DNA of 8,654 nt from Candidatus Firestoneibacteriota bacterium (GTDB lineage: Bacteria; JACRDZ01). Shown in pieces: positions 1 through 6,256 of this stretch. The notes beneath the pieces are model-generated. The model was given only the letters and a program-made list of their open reading frames with translations. It was not told the origin of the DNA and did not search any database. How positions within the stretch are numbered: the first letter of the stretch is position 1; every line of letters starts with the position of its first letter. The position numbers and the translations under genes are program-made. The stretch covers positions 1 through 8,654 of the forward strand of contig JACRDZ010000289.1 in the NCBI GenBank assembly GCA_016212735.1. The letters are read 5' to 3'.

Positions 1-49
1 CAACCACCACCAAAAATTACTTCTGGGAAAATACAAATTTGAATAACTA

Positions 50-76
50 AAAAAGGTCTGTAGTGCCGACCTTTTT
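50..76 (+). terminator. Rho-independent terminator-like hairpin
   Basis: A perfect 9-bp stem (AAAAAGGTC at 50-58 with GACCTTTTT at 68-76) encloses a 9-nt loop, and its 3' arm ends in a T run. The 5' arm begins with an A run, so it could end transcription from either side. It probably closes a gene lying left of the window: all three forward frames are open at the left edge and stop between 40 and 51, just before or at the start of the stem. It also separates the CBS ORF that follows from any upstream coding sequence. Confidence 0.65.
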
Positions 77-115
77 AATTGGAACACGTAAAATCAAGCT
101 TTTTTTGACTTTTTT

Positions 116-601
116 GTGTTGAATTGCTTAAGTCGGGTTAAGCATATTACTGCTGGTAATATAATGACTACAGAATTGCATCTGATTTCACCAGAAGATG
201 ACCTTAAAAAAATTCTGGAATATTTTTTCCATGGTTTTCAAAACGATTTTCCTATAATAGATAATAGTAAAGTAGTAGGGATATTAACCAGAAATAGAAT
301 TTTATCTTCAATTCATGAAAAAGGATTAAATATAAAGATAAAAGATATTATGGAAACTAATTATACATATATAACACCTGGTACTTTGTTAAATGATATA
401 TATCCATATTTTAGTAAAGATAAACACGAAGTTATCCTTGTAATAGATGATGAAAAACTATTGGGGATTATTTCTCTGGAAAATATAAGTCGTTATATGA
501 TGGTACATCACGAGTTAGAGCATTATAAAGTTGCTCTAAGTTGCGGGTTTAGAGATATTTTTTTAATCCCTTATGTATCATTAAATCTGTTAGATTTTTA
601 A
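116..601 (+). CDS. Tandem CBS-domain protein, likely detached C-terminal part of an M50 (site-2 protease type) peptidase
   Basis: The 161-aa product holds two CBS modules, at about residues 8-70 and 73-135. CBS pairs bind adenosyl ligands and regulate attached enzymes. The segment at 37-49 (FFHGFQNDFPIID) and the LTRNRIL motif at 57-63 resemble the CBS pair found at the C-terminus of M50 intramembrane metalloproteases. No protease domain or membrane helix is present, and the frame is closed upstream by a stop at 92-94, so this looks like a remnant or a split-off regulatory subunit. The start is unsure. GTG 116 lacks a Shine-Dalgarno, as does ATG 164, but CBS-like sequence begins before 164, which favours 116. 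The last 25 or so residues do not look like CBS sequence and fall in a hairpin-forming repeat. The 3' end overlaps the convergent pyrophosphorylase gene by 53 bp. It could be a decaying pseudogene. Confidence 0.6.
   Translation: MLNCLSRVKHITAGNIMTTELHLISPEDDLKKILEYFFHGFQNDFPIIDNSKVVGILTRNRILSSIHEKGLNIKIKDIMETNYTYITPGTLLNDIYPYFSKDKHEVILVIDDEKLLGIISLENISRYMMVHHELEHYKVALSCGFRDIFLIPYVSLNLLDF
124..149 (+). repeat. Hairpin-forming imperfect direct repeat, left copy
   Basis: This copy contains a perfect inverted repeat, GCTTAA (126-131) and TTAAGC (138-143), around a GTCGGG loop. It aligns with 531-559 through shared blocks in the same order: TTGCT, TAAGT, CGGGTT and ATATT, with small gaps between them. 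The pair brackets the CBS-homologous part of the ORF at 116-601. The alignment was made by eye. Confidence 0.4.
515..539. repeat. Perfect 8-bp inverted repeat just downstream of the pyrophosphorylase gene
   Basis: TTAGAGCA (515-522) pairs with TGCTCTAA (532-539) around a 9-nt loop. On the minus strand the stem begins 9 nt after the stop codon of the GDP-mannose pyrophosphorylase gene. It has no T run on that side, so it may be an mRNA-stabilising or weak termination hairpin. On the plus strand it lies inside the CBS ORF. The CTCTAA arm can instead pair with TTAGAG at 549-554, giving a 6-bp stem followed by a T run (558-564), which is terminator-like for rightward transcription. Confidence 0.5.
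531..559 (+). repeat. Hairpin-forming imperfect direct repeat, right copy
   Basis: This is the second copy of the element at 124-149, with shared blocks TTGCT, TAAGT, CGGGTT and ATATT. It also forms a hairpin, CTCTAA (534-539) with TTAGAG (549-554), around a G-rich loop. The stop codon of the leftward pyrophosphorylase gene (549-551) lies inside it, and so does the non-CBS tail of the rightward ORF. Confidence 0.4.
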
Positions 602-1640
602 TATCCTGAGATCTATTTCTTTTACATATTAGTATTGCATCTTGAGTCTCAACTATAATTGCATCATCTATTCCGATTGTAGCTACTAGTTTGTCTGGAG
701 ACCAGACAACCAGTCCTTTTGAATCAATCCCAATATGATTACCAGAAATTACATTTAAATCCTTATTTTTATTAGTACAATCATATAAAGCTGACCAGCT
801 TCCAAGGTCGTTCCATCCGAAATTACCTCTTATAACAATAATATTTTTTGCTTTTTCCATTATACCATAGTCAATAGAAATATTTTCTAATTTTGAGTAT
901 ACCTTTTTTATAATTTGTTTTTCATTCTTTGTGCCTAAATATTTTTTAATAAATGTAAGTCCTTTATGCAATTCTGGTAAATACGTTTCAGTCTCTGCTA
1001 GAATTTTTTTAACTGTCCAGACAAACATACCGCTGTTCCATAAATAATTTCCTGTTTGTAAAAAATATTTAGCTTTTTTAAGATTGGGTTTTTCTACAAA
1101 TTTATCTACTTCATAATATTCTGAATTAATTTTATTTTTACCTTCTACCTTCTGCCTTCTACCTTCTGCCTTGAATTTAATATATCCATATCCTGTTTCA
1201 GGTTTGGTTGGTGAAGCACCAATAGTAATTAAACAATTTTTTTCAGTTGCAATTTGAGCAGCAAATTTCAAAGTCTTTTGAAATTCAATTTTATCAGTTA
1301 TAAGATGATCGGATGGTAATACACATATTGCAGCTTCTTTATCTATACGTTCAATAATTATACTTGCCAGTCCAATGCAGGGAGCAGTATTTTTACCCAT
1401 AGGTTCGATAATAATATTTTTATCTGGGATAAAAGTAAGCTGATTTTTTACAACAGGAGCATGTTTATAATTAGTTACTATAAAAATATTTTCAGATGAT
1501 ATTAACCCTTTTAGTCGTTCAACAGTTTCCTGAAGCATTGTTTTTTTCCCAATAACGCTAATTAACTGTTTTGGTAAATTTTCTCTGCTTCTTGGCCAGA
1601 ATCTTTTCCCTGAACCTCCTGCCATTATAACAGCATACAT
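549..1640 (-). CDS. manC: Mannose-1-phosphate guanylyltransferase (GDP-mannose pyrophosphorylase), short form
   Basis: It makes GDP-mannose from GTP and mannose-1-phosphate in the cytoplasm, for glycan synthesis. The 363-aa protein has the nucleotidyltransferase signature GGSGKRFWPRSRENLPKQ at residues 8-25, EPMGKNTAPCIG at 79-90, VLPSDH at 107-112, ETGYGYI at 148-154, FVEKP at 181-185, WNSGMF at 201-206 and GNFGWNDLGSW at 272-282. The length fits the short class without the C-terminal phosphomannose isomerase domain. ATG 1640 is supported by AGGAG at 1652-1656 on the minus strand. It follows the phosphomannomutase gene by 56 bp with no obvious terminator, so the two are probably co-transcribed. 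Oddly, residues 157-168 (KAEGRRQKVEGK) are encoded by a tandem heptamer array and form a charged insertion before FVEKP. The 3' end overlaps the CBS ORF by 53 bp. Confidence 0.93.
   Translation of the reverse strand: MYAVIMAGGSGKRFWPRSRENLPKQLISVIGKKTMLQETVERLKGLISSENIFIVTNYKHAPVVKNQLTFIPDKNIIIEPMGKNTAPCIGLASIIIERIDKEAAICVLPSDHLITDKIEFQKTLKFAAQIATEKNCLITIGASPTKPETGYGYIKFKAEGRRQKVEGKNKINSEYYEVDKFVEKPNLKKAKYFLQTGNYLWNSGMFVWTVKKILAETETYLPELHKGLTFIKKYLGTKNEKQIIKKVYSKLENISIDYGIMEKAKNIIVIRGNFGWNDLGSWSALYDCTNKNKDLNVISGNHIGIDSKGLVVWSPDKLVATIGIDDAIIVETQDAILICKRNRSQDIKNLTDLMIHKGLKKYL
1139..1172 (-). repeat. In-frame heptanucleotide tandem array inside manC
   Basis: In the gene's sense this is nearly five head-to-tail copies of AAGGYAG, with C and T alternating at the fifth base for the first four copies, giving a 14-bp higher-order unit AAGGCAGAAGGTAG. 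It is translated as KAEGRRQKVEGK. The array resembles the short heptanucleotide repeats (STRR type) known from cyanobacteria and some other bacteria, which are usually intergenic. Because 7 is not a multiple of 3, a change of one or two units would shift the reading frame. Confidence 0.9.
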
Positions 1641-1696
1641 ATCTTAGTTTGCTCCTTTTTTTTATAACCCGTTTATTTCAAATTGTTCGGATTGAA

Positions 1697-3064
1697 TTAT
1701 AAATCTTTTGGTATTTCAACGATAGAGTATTCTTTTAATTTACTTTTTATGATTTCTTTTATTTCTAATAATGCTTTTTCTGTTTTACCTTCACAGCGCA
1801 TAACAATAACTGGTTGAGTATTTGATGCTCTAACCAGTCCCCATCCATCATTAAAAAGCACTCTTGCTCCATCAATATCAATTACTTTATATTTTTTACT
1901 GAAATATTTTTTAACTTCTTCAATAACCCAGAATTTATCTTTATCTGGACAACCAATTCGAATTTCAGGAGTAGAGTTATATAAGGGCATATCTGAAAGA
2001 ATTTCTGACAGTTTCAAATTGGAATTAGAAAGAATTTCCACAAGTCTCGCAGAAGCATAAATTGCATCATCATAACCAAAATATCTGTCTCTAAAAAACA
2101 TATGCCCGCTCATTTCTCCTCCAAGGCTTGCTTTTTCTTCTTTCATTTTTCCTTTTATGAGTGAATGACCTGCTTTCCACATAATTGGTGTTCCACCGTA
2201 TTTGGTTATATACTCGACAAGAGCCTGGGAACATTTAACTTCAAGAACAATTTTTGCATGTCCTTTTTGAAGAACATCCCTGGAGAATAAGCCTAACAGT
2301 CTGTCTCCCCAGAGAATATTCCCTTTATTATCAATTGCTCCAATTCTATCCGCATCTCCATCGTAAGCAATACCAACATCTGCATTTGTTTCTTTTACTT
2401 TTGTCTGTAAATCTTTAAGATATGCTGGTATTGTAGGATCTGGATGATGATTTGGAAATCTGCCGTCCAGTTCACAATAAAGTTCAACAACTTCTGCGCC
2501 TATTTTATTTAGTAAAATTGGTGCAACTAAACCTGCTGTACCATTACCGCAATCAACAACAACTTTAATCGGTTTACTTAAAGTAATATTTTTTGATACA
2601 TACTCAATATATTTGTCTAGTATTGTATTTTCAGGAATTATTTTACCATTTCCTTCAGGGAATTTATTATTTAATATAATTTTTTTTACTTTTTGTATTT
2701 CATCTCCATAAATTGTACTGCCGTTTTCAAATATTTTAAAACCATTGAAATTAGGAGGATTATGACTTCCTGTAATCATGATACCCCCATCTTTTTTTAG
2801 CTGGAACATAGAGAAATAGAATAACGGAGTAGGCAGAAGTCCAATATCAATTACATCGCAGCCGCAAGAATTAATCCCTTCAGTCAATGCATTTCTAAAC
2901 CGAAGAGAACTCTCTCTATTGTCCCTTGATATAACAATTTGATTAGCATTATGATTTTTTATATATGATGCTATCCCCTGCCCAAGTTTTTTTACTACGT
3001 CAAAAGTCAAGTCTGTATCTACTACTCCACGAATATCATATTCTCTAAATATCTCCTCATTCAT
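1697..3064 (-). CDS. manB: Phosphomannomutase/phosphoglucomutase (alpha-D-phosphohexomutase family)
   Basis: It interconverts mannose-6-phosphate and mannose-1-phosphate, and in the bifunctional AlgC-type members also glucose phosphates. The 455-aa length matches that group. Four active-site regions are visible: the phosphoserine loop GGIMITGSHNPPNFNGFK at 93-110 (Ser100), the magnesium loop DGDADR at 235-240, the sugar-recognition loop GGEMSGH at 315-321, and the phosphate-binding RASNTQP at 412-418. The N-terminal FREYDIRG at 6-13 is also typical. ATG 3064 has AGGAG at 3071-3075, 6 nt upstream, and a promoter at 3104-3132. It is the first gene of a two-gene operon and supplies mannose-1-phosphate to the pyrophosphorylase. 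Whether glucose phosphates are used in vivo cannot be told from the sequence; no phosphomannose isomerase is in the window. Confidence 0.94.
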   Translation of the reverse strand: MNEEIFREYDIRGVVDTDLTFDVVKKLGQGIASYIKNHNANQIVISRDNRESSLRFRNALTEGINSCGCDVIDIGLLPTPLFYFSMFQLKKDGGIMITGSHNPPNFNGFKIFENGSTIYGDEIQKVKKIILNNKFPEGNGKIIPENTILDKYIEYVSKNITLSKPIKVVVDCGNGTAGLVAPILLNKIGAEVVELYCELDGRFPNHHPDPTIPAYLKDLQTKVKETNADVGIAYDGDADRIGAIDNKGNILWGDRLLGLFSRDVLQKGHAKIVLEVKCSQALVEYITKYGGTPIMWKAGHSLIKGKMKEEKASLGGEMSGHMFFRDRYFGYDDAIYASARLVEILSNSNLKLSEILSDMPLYNSTPEIRIGCPDKDKFWVIEEVKKYFSKKYKVIDIDGARVLFNDGWGLVRASNTQPVIVMRCEGKTEKALLEIKEIIKSKLKEYSIVEIPKDL

Positions 3065-3103
3065 AAGAATCTCCTATAATAGATGTATTTAAATATTAAG
3101 ATA

Positions 3104-3132
3104 ATTTTAAGAGATAATAATATTTTTTTCAA
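3104..3132 (-). promoter_or_regulatory. Sigma70-type promoter of the manB-manC operon
   Basis: On the minus strand TTGAAA (3132-3127) and TAAAAT (3109-3104) are separated by exactly 17 bp. Transcription would start near 3097, giving a leader of about 33 nt that carries the AGGAG ribosome binding site at 3071-3075. Position, spacing and orientation all fit. The AT-rich background raises the chance of accidental matches. Confidence 0.65.
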
Positions 3133-3170
3133 GTCATTTCTTTTGTTTATTAGCAGTAAATAACAAAAAA

Positions 3171-3179
3171 TGATATAAT
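3171..3179 (+). promoter_or_regulatory. Extended -10 promoter for the dusB-larB-larC operon
   Basis: TGATATAAT is a perfect extended -10 element (TGnTATAAT) on the plus strand. No good -35 box lies 16-18 bp upstream, which extended -10 promoters can tolerate. Transcription would begin near 3186 and give a leader of about 148 nt before the dusB start. No stronger candidate was seen nearer to the gene. Confidence 0.5.
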
Positions 3180-3188
3180 TCAGATTTA

Positions 3189-3254
3189 TTAAGGATGCGC
3201 ATGCTCAATATCCTAAAAGCAGGTGCAGTGAGTGACAGGGGAATATCTTTTTTT
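3189..3254 (+). promoter_or_regulatory. Structured leader or small RNA with two alternative folds upstream of dusB
   Basis: This GC-richer island lies in an otherwise very AT-rich intergenic region, directly after the extended -10. AGGAT (3192-3196) can pair with ATCCT (3210-3214). Alternatively ATATCCT (3208-3214) can pair with GGGAATAT (3239-3246), with one bulged A and a terminal G-U pair, immediately before the T run at 3248-3254. The two stems share 3210-3214 and so exclude each other, which is the layout of an attenuator or of a small terminated RNA. It matches no riboswitch class I recognise. The stems are short, so this is tentative. Confidence 0.3.
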
Positions 3255-3333
3255 ATTTCTTACTAATATTTATTATTTTCATTATTTAAATATTGTAACA
3301 ACTTCATGTTATGTCCCGACTTGAAGGATTAAA

Positions 3334-4299
3334 ATGTATATTGGTAACGTATTAATAGAAAATAATTTAATTTTTGCTCCTATGGCTGGGATAACAGATT
3401 CTCCTACACGTATTATAGCAAGACGTTTTGGAGCAGGGATGGTTTATTCTGAAATGATCTCCAGTGAAGGACTTGTACGTAATCAGAGAAAAACAAAAGA
3501 ATTGTTATATTTTACATCTTCTGAACATCCACTGGCGCTTCAGATTTTTGGATCTCACCCTGAATGTATGGGAGAAGCAGCAAAAATAATATGTAATTCT
3601 GGAGTTGATATTATAGATATTAATTTTGGTTGTCCTGCAAAAAAAGTATTAAAAGCTCAGTCAGGTGCATATTTATTGCAATTTCCGGATAAAATTGCTA
3701 AAATTATTTCCAGAGTTAGAAGTAAAATAAAAATCCCTCTTACTGTAAAAATTCGTTCTGGATGGGACAAAGAGAATATCAATGCGCTTCTTATAGCCAG
3801 AATTGCACAGGAAGAGGGTGCAGATGCTTTAATAATTCATCCCAGAACACGTTCTCAAATGTTTAAAGAACATGCAGACTGGGATATAATTACACAAATA
3901 AAAAAATCAGTAAAAATACCTGTAATAGGAAATGGTGATGTAATAAGTCCAATGGATGCCAGGCGTATGTTTCAGGAAACTGATTGTGATGCTGTAATGA
4001 TTGGTAGAGGTGCGCTGGGTAATCCCTGGTTATTTAATATAACTGATCATTTTTTACGTACTGGAGAGTTTCTTTCCCAACCTGGAATAGAAGAAAAAAT
4101 AAAAATTGCTTTGCAACATCTAGAGTATGAAGTACAATATAAAGGCGAAAAAAGAGGGATAATAGAAAGTTATAAATTAATTTTCTGGTATCTGAAAGGT
4201 CTGCCTGAAACACATAAGGTTCGGCAGGAAATAATTAAACAAAACAATTTTCAGGGGATTAAAGATATTTTAGAAGAATATCTAAAGGCCAATTTATGA
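3334..4299 (+). CDS. dusB: tRNA-dihydrouridine synthase (DusB-like)
   Basis: This flavoenzyme reduces specific uridines in the tRNA D-loop to dihydrouridine, using FMN and NADPH. The 321-aa protein is a TIM barrel with the FMN-binding APMAGITDSP at 15-24, Gln70, the catalytic loop NFGCPAKKV at 97-105 with the proton-donor Cys100, VKIRSGWD at 138-145, IIHPRTR at 167-173, GNGDV at 199-203 and GRGALGNPWLF at 224-234, followed by a helical tRNA-binding domain containing WYLKGLP (285-291). The loop after the catalytic Cys reads AQSGAYLLQ, whereas most relatives have a Gly-rich GSALL-type sequence there. ATG 3334 is preceded by GAAGGA at 3323-3328. It is the first gene of the operon and overlaps larB by 4 bp (ATGA). 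A dus gene leading a downstream operon is common; no functional link to the Lar genes is implied. The exact Dus subfamily is inferred. Confidence 0.93.
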   Translation: MYIGNVLIENNLIFAPMAGITDSPTRIIARRFGAGMVYSEMISSEGLVRNQRKTKELLYFTSSEHPLALQIFGSHPECMGEAAKIICNSGVDIIDINFGCPAKKVLKAQSGAYLLQFPDKIAKIISRVRSKIKIPLTVKIRSGWDKENINALLIARIAQEEGADALIIHPRTRSQMFKEHADWDIITQIKKSVKIPVIGNGDVISPMDARRMFQETDCDAVMIGRGALGNPWLFNITDHFLRTGEFLSQPGIEEKIKIALQHLEYEVQYKGEKRGIIESYKLIFWYLKGLPETHKVRQEIIKQNNFQGIKDILEEYLKANL

Positions 4300-5051
4300 A
4301 TAAAGATGCATTAAAAAAAATACTTACTCAAGTATACGAGAACAAGATTAAAGTTGATAATGCAATAGAAAAGTTAAAACATCTTCCGTATGAAAATCTG
4401 GAGTTCGCTAGAATTGATACACACAGGGAAATCCGGCAGAGTTTTCCAGAGGCTATATTTTGTGCTGGTAAAACAACAGATCAGATTTTAGCAATAATAG
4501 AAAAAATGCTGTATCATAAAATAAATGTTCTAGCCACAAGAGCAAAAGAAGAAGTTTTTGAACATGTTTTGAAATGTTTTCCTGATGCTAAATATAATAA
4601 ACATGGCCAGATTATTACAATAATTAGAAATAAACCAAAAACAAAAATTGGAATAATTGCAGTTGTAACAGCTGGAACATCGGATATTCCAGTCGCAGAA
4701 GAAGCGCGTGAAACATTAAACTTTGTCGGTTTTAAAACTGTGTCTCTTTATGATGTTGGGGTTGCAGGTATACACAGGCTTTTTGATAACCGTGACGTTT
4801 TATTTAATGCAAAAGTCATTATTACTGTTGCAGGAATGGATGGTGCTTTACCAAGTGTAATTGCAGGACTTGTTAATAAGCCAATAATTGCGGTTCCTTC
4901 AAGTATAGGATATGGAGCAAATTTTGGAGGAGTATCTGCACTTCTTTCAATGTTAAACAGCTGTGCTCCGGGACTTGCTGTAGTAAATATAGATAATGGT
5001 TTTGGTGCTGCAAGGCTTGCATGTATGATAATGCAGGTGTATAAAAAATAA
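4296..5051 (+). CDS. larB: LarB, nickel-pincer cofactor biosynthesis carboxylase
   Basis: LarB carboxylates the pyridinium ring of nicotinic acid adenine dinucleotide and cleaves the dinucleotide, giving pyridinium-3,5-dicarboxylate mononucleotide and AMP. This is the first step to the nickel-pincer cofactor. The 251-aa protein has the usual length. An N-terminal region holds HREIRQSFPEAIF at 43-55 and GKT at 58-60. A PurE-like (AIR carboxylase) C-terminal domain has VVTAGTSDIPVAEEA at 123-137, YDVGVAGIHRLF at 152-163, VAGMDGALPSVIAGLV at 178-193 and MLNSCAPG at 219-226. Cys223 corresponds to the Cys that forms the covalent pyridinium adduct in the family. Ser49 replaces a Gly normally found before FPE. 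The start overlaps the dusB stop, with AAAGG at 4284-4288. The gene is followed by larC after 12 bp. No LarE or LarA is in the window. Confidence 0.93.
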   Translation: MNKDALKKILTQVYENKIKVDNAIEKLKHLPYENLEFARIDTHREIRQSFPEAIFCAGKTTDQILAIIEKMLYHKINVLATRAKEEVFEHVLKCFPDAKYNKHGQIITIIRNKPKTKIGIIAVVTAGTSDIPVAEEARETLNFVGFKTVSLYDVGVAGIHRLFDNRDVLFNAKVIITVAGMDGALPSVIAGLVNKPIIAVPSSIGYGANFGGVSALLSMLNSCAPGLAVVNIDNGFGAARLACMIMQVYKK

Positions 5052-5063
5052 AAAAGGATTTAA

Positions 5064-6242
5064 ATGAAAATACTTTATTTTGATATTATTGCGGGTGCAA
5101 GCGGGAATATGATTTTAGGCGCTTTTTTAGATGCAGGGCTGAATTTGGATTATTTAAAAGAAGAACTTTCTAAATTGAATTTATCTTACTATAATATTGA
5201 AATTAAAAAGGAACAGAAAAATCATATATTCGGGACATTATTAAATGTAAATGTAGATTATTCCAGACAGCCATTAAGAACGTATCATGAAATTGAAGAA
5301 ATAATAAAAAAGAGCAGTCTGTCCGAAAAAATAAAAAATAAAAGTTTATCGATTTTTAAGAGATTAGCACAAGTAGAAGCAGGTATACATAATACTCAAG
5401 TTTCACAAATACACTTTCACGAAGTAGGTGCGGTTGATTCAATAATAGATATTGTTGGTTCTGTAATCGGATTTGAATATTTTAAATCAGATAAAATTTA
5501 CTCTTCACCTTTGATAAACGGAAGCAGTGGGTATATTAATTCTTCTCACGGGAAACTCCCTAATCCTGCACCTGCAACTCTTGAATTACTTAAAAATATT
5601 CCATGTAAAACAATTGATATTCAGGATGAACTTACAACTCCTACAGGAGCTGCAATTCTATGTGATATCGTTGATGAGTTTGGTGTAATGCCAGAAATGC
5701 ATATAAAACATATCGGATATGGGGCAGGGAATAAAAATTTTAATGATATTCCTAATTTACTGCGTATAGTAATAGGAGATACACAATATATAAATATGGA
5801 AATAGATTTTGTCTCTGTCATAGAAACTAATATAGATAATATGAATCCTGAACACTACGACTGGTTAATAGAGGAAGCAATATCTAAAGGAGCGCTTGAT
5901 GTTTTTTTAACACCGATTATAATGAAAAAAAGCCGTTCAGCAGTTTCTTTAACAATAATAACACCATTGAATCTTGAAAAGAAAATAGCAGAGTTCGTTT
6001 TGAAAAATACTACTACTTTTGGAGTTCGTATATCAAATTTACGACGTAAAAAATTATTCCGTAAGATGGATTCGATTGATACAAGATATGGCAAAATACG
6101 TATAAAAATTGGATATATGAATAATGAAATTGTTAAAGTAAGTCCAGAATATGAAGATGTTAAAAAGCTGGCTTCATCCAATAATGTATCTCCCCAGGAA
6201 ATTACGAATGAAGTAATAAAAATAGTAGAGACCTATAAGTAG
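5064..6242 (+). CDS. larC: LarC, CTP-dependent nickel insertase for the nickel-pincer cofactor
   Basis: LarC is a CTP-hydrolysing cyclometallase that inserts nickel into the dithiolated pyridinium nucleotide, the last step of cofactor assembly. The 392-aa ORF contains both halves. The LarC1 region has the N-terminal YFDIIAGASGNM (5-16), HFHEVGAVDSIIDIVG (117-132), TPTGAAIL (192-199) and GYGAGNKNF (218-226). The LarC2 region has ETNIDNMNPE (254-263), GALDVFLTPIIMKK (276-289), TTTFGVR (316-322) and SPEYEDVKKLA (360-370). In Lactiplantibacillus plantarum the two halves are joined by programmed frameshifting; here they are one continuous frame. Residue 15 is Asn where relatives usually have Asp (SGDM). 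ATG 5064 has AAGGA at 5054-5058, 5 nt upstream. Its stop overlaps the AGGAG of the next gene, so translation of the two is probably coupled. Confidence 0.93.
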   Translation: MKILYFDIIAGASGNMILGAFLDAGLNLDYLKEELSKLNLSYYNIEIKKEQKNHIFGTLLNVNVDYSRQPLRTYHEIEEIIKKSSLSEKIKNKSLSIFKRLAQVEAGIHNTQVSQIHFHEVGAVDSIIDIVGSVIGFEYFKSDKIYSSPLINGSSGYINSSHGKLPNPAPATLELLKNIPCKTIDIQDELTTPTGAAILCDIVDEFGVMPEMHIKHIGYGAGNKNFNDIPNLLRIVIGDTQYINMEIDFVSVIETNIDNMNPEHYDWLIEEAISKGALDVFLTPIIMKKSRSAVSLTIITPLNLEKKIAEFVLKNTTTFGVRISNLRRKKLFRKMDSIDTRYGKIRIKIGYMNNEIVKVSPEYEDVKKLASSNNVSPQEITNEVIKIVETYK

Positions 6243-6256
6243 GAGTATTTATATTT

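Noticed and set aside
1..70. Possible coding ends at the left edge: short forward frames that stop near 40-51, and a reverse frame reading PEVIFGGG
   Set aside because: Fewer than 25 codons are visible, there is no recognisable domain and, for the reverse frame, no start codon; either could be chance.
164..601. ATG 164 as the start of the CBS protein
   Set aside because: It also lacks a Shine-Dalgarno and would cut into the beginning of the first CBS module; it is kept only as an alternative.
1139..1172. CRISPR-like array
   Set aside because: The units are 7 bp with no spacers; it is a simple tandem repeat.
1641..1696. Terminator or promoter between manB and manC
   Set aside because: Only a 5-bp inverted repeat without a T run is present; the gap mainly holds the manC ribosome binding site, so the two genes are treated as one operon.
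3195..3202. ATGCGCAT palindrome as an operator
   Set aside because: It is only 8 bp and part of the loop of a larger possible RNA structure; no second copy or known operator match was seen.
5621..5821. Reverse-strand open frame inside larC
   Set aside because: It lies fully within a well-supported gene on the other strand, has no domain and no Shine-Dalgarno.
5855..6181. Reverse-strand open frame of 108 codons inside larC
   Set aside because: It is antisense to conserved LarC2 sequence; a hydrophobic antisense translation is expected from AT-rich coding DNA.
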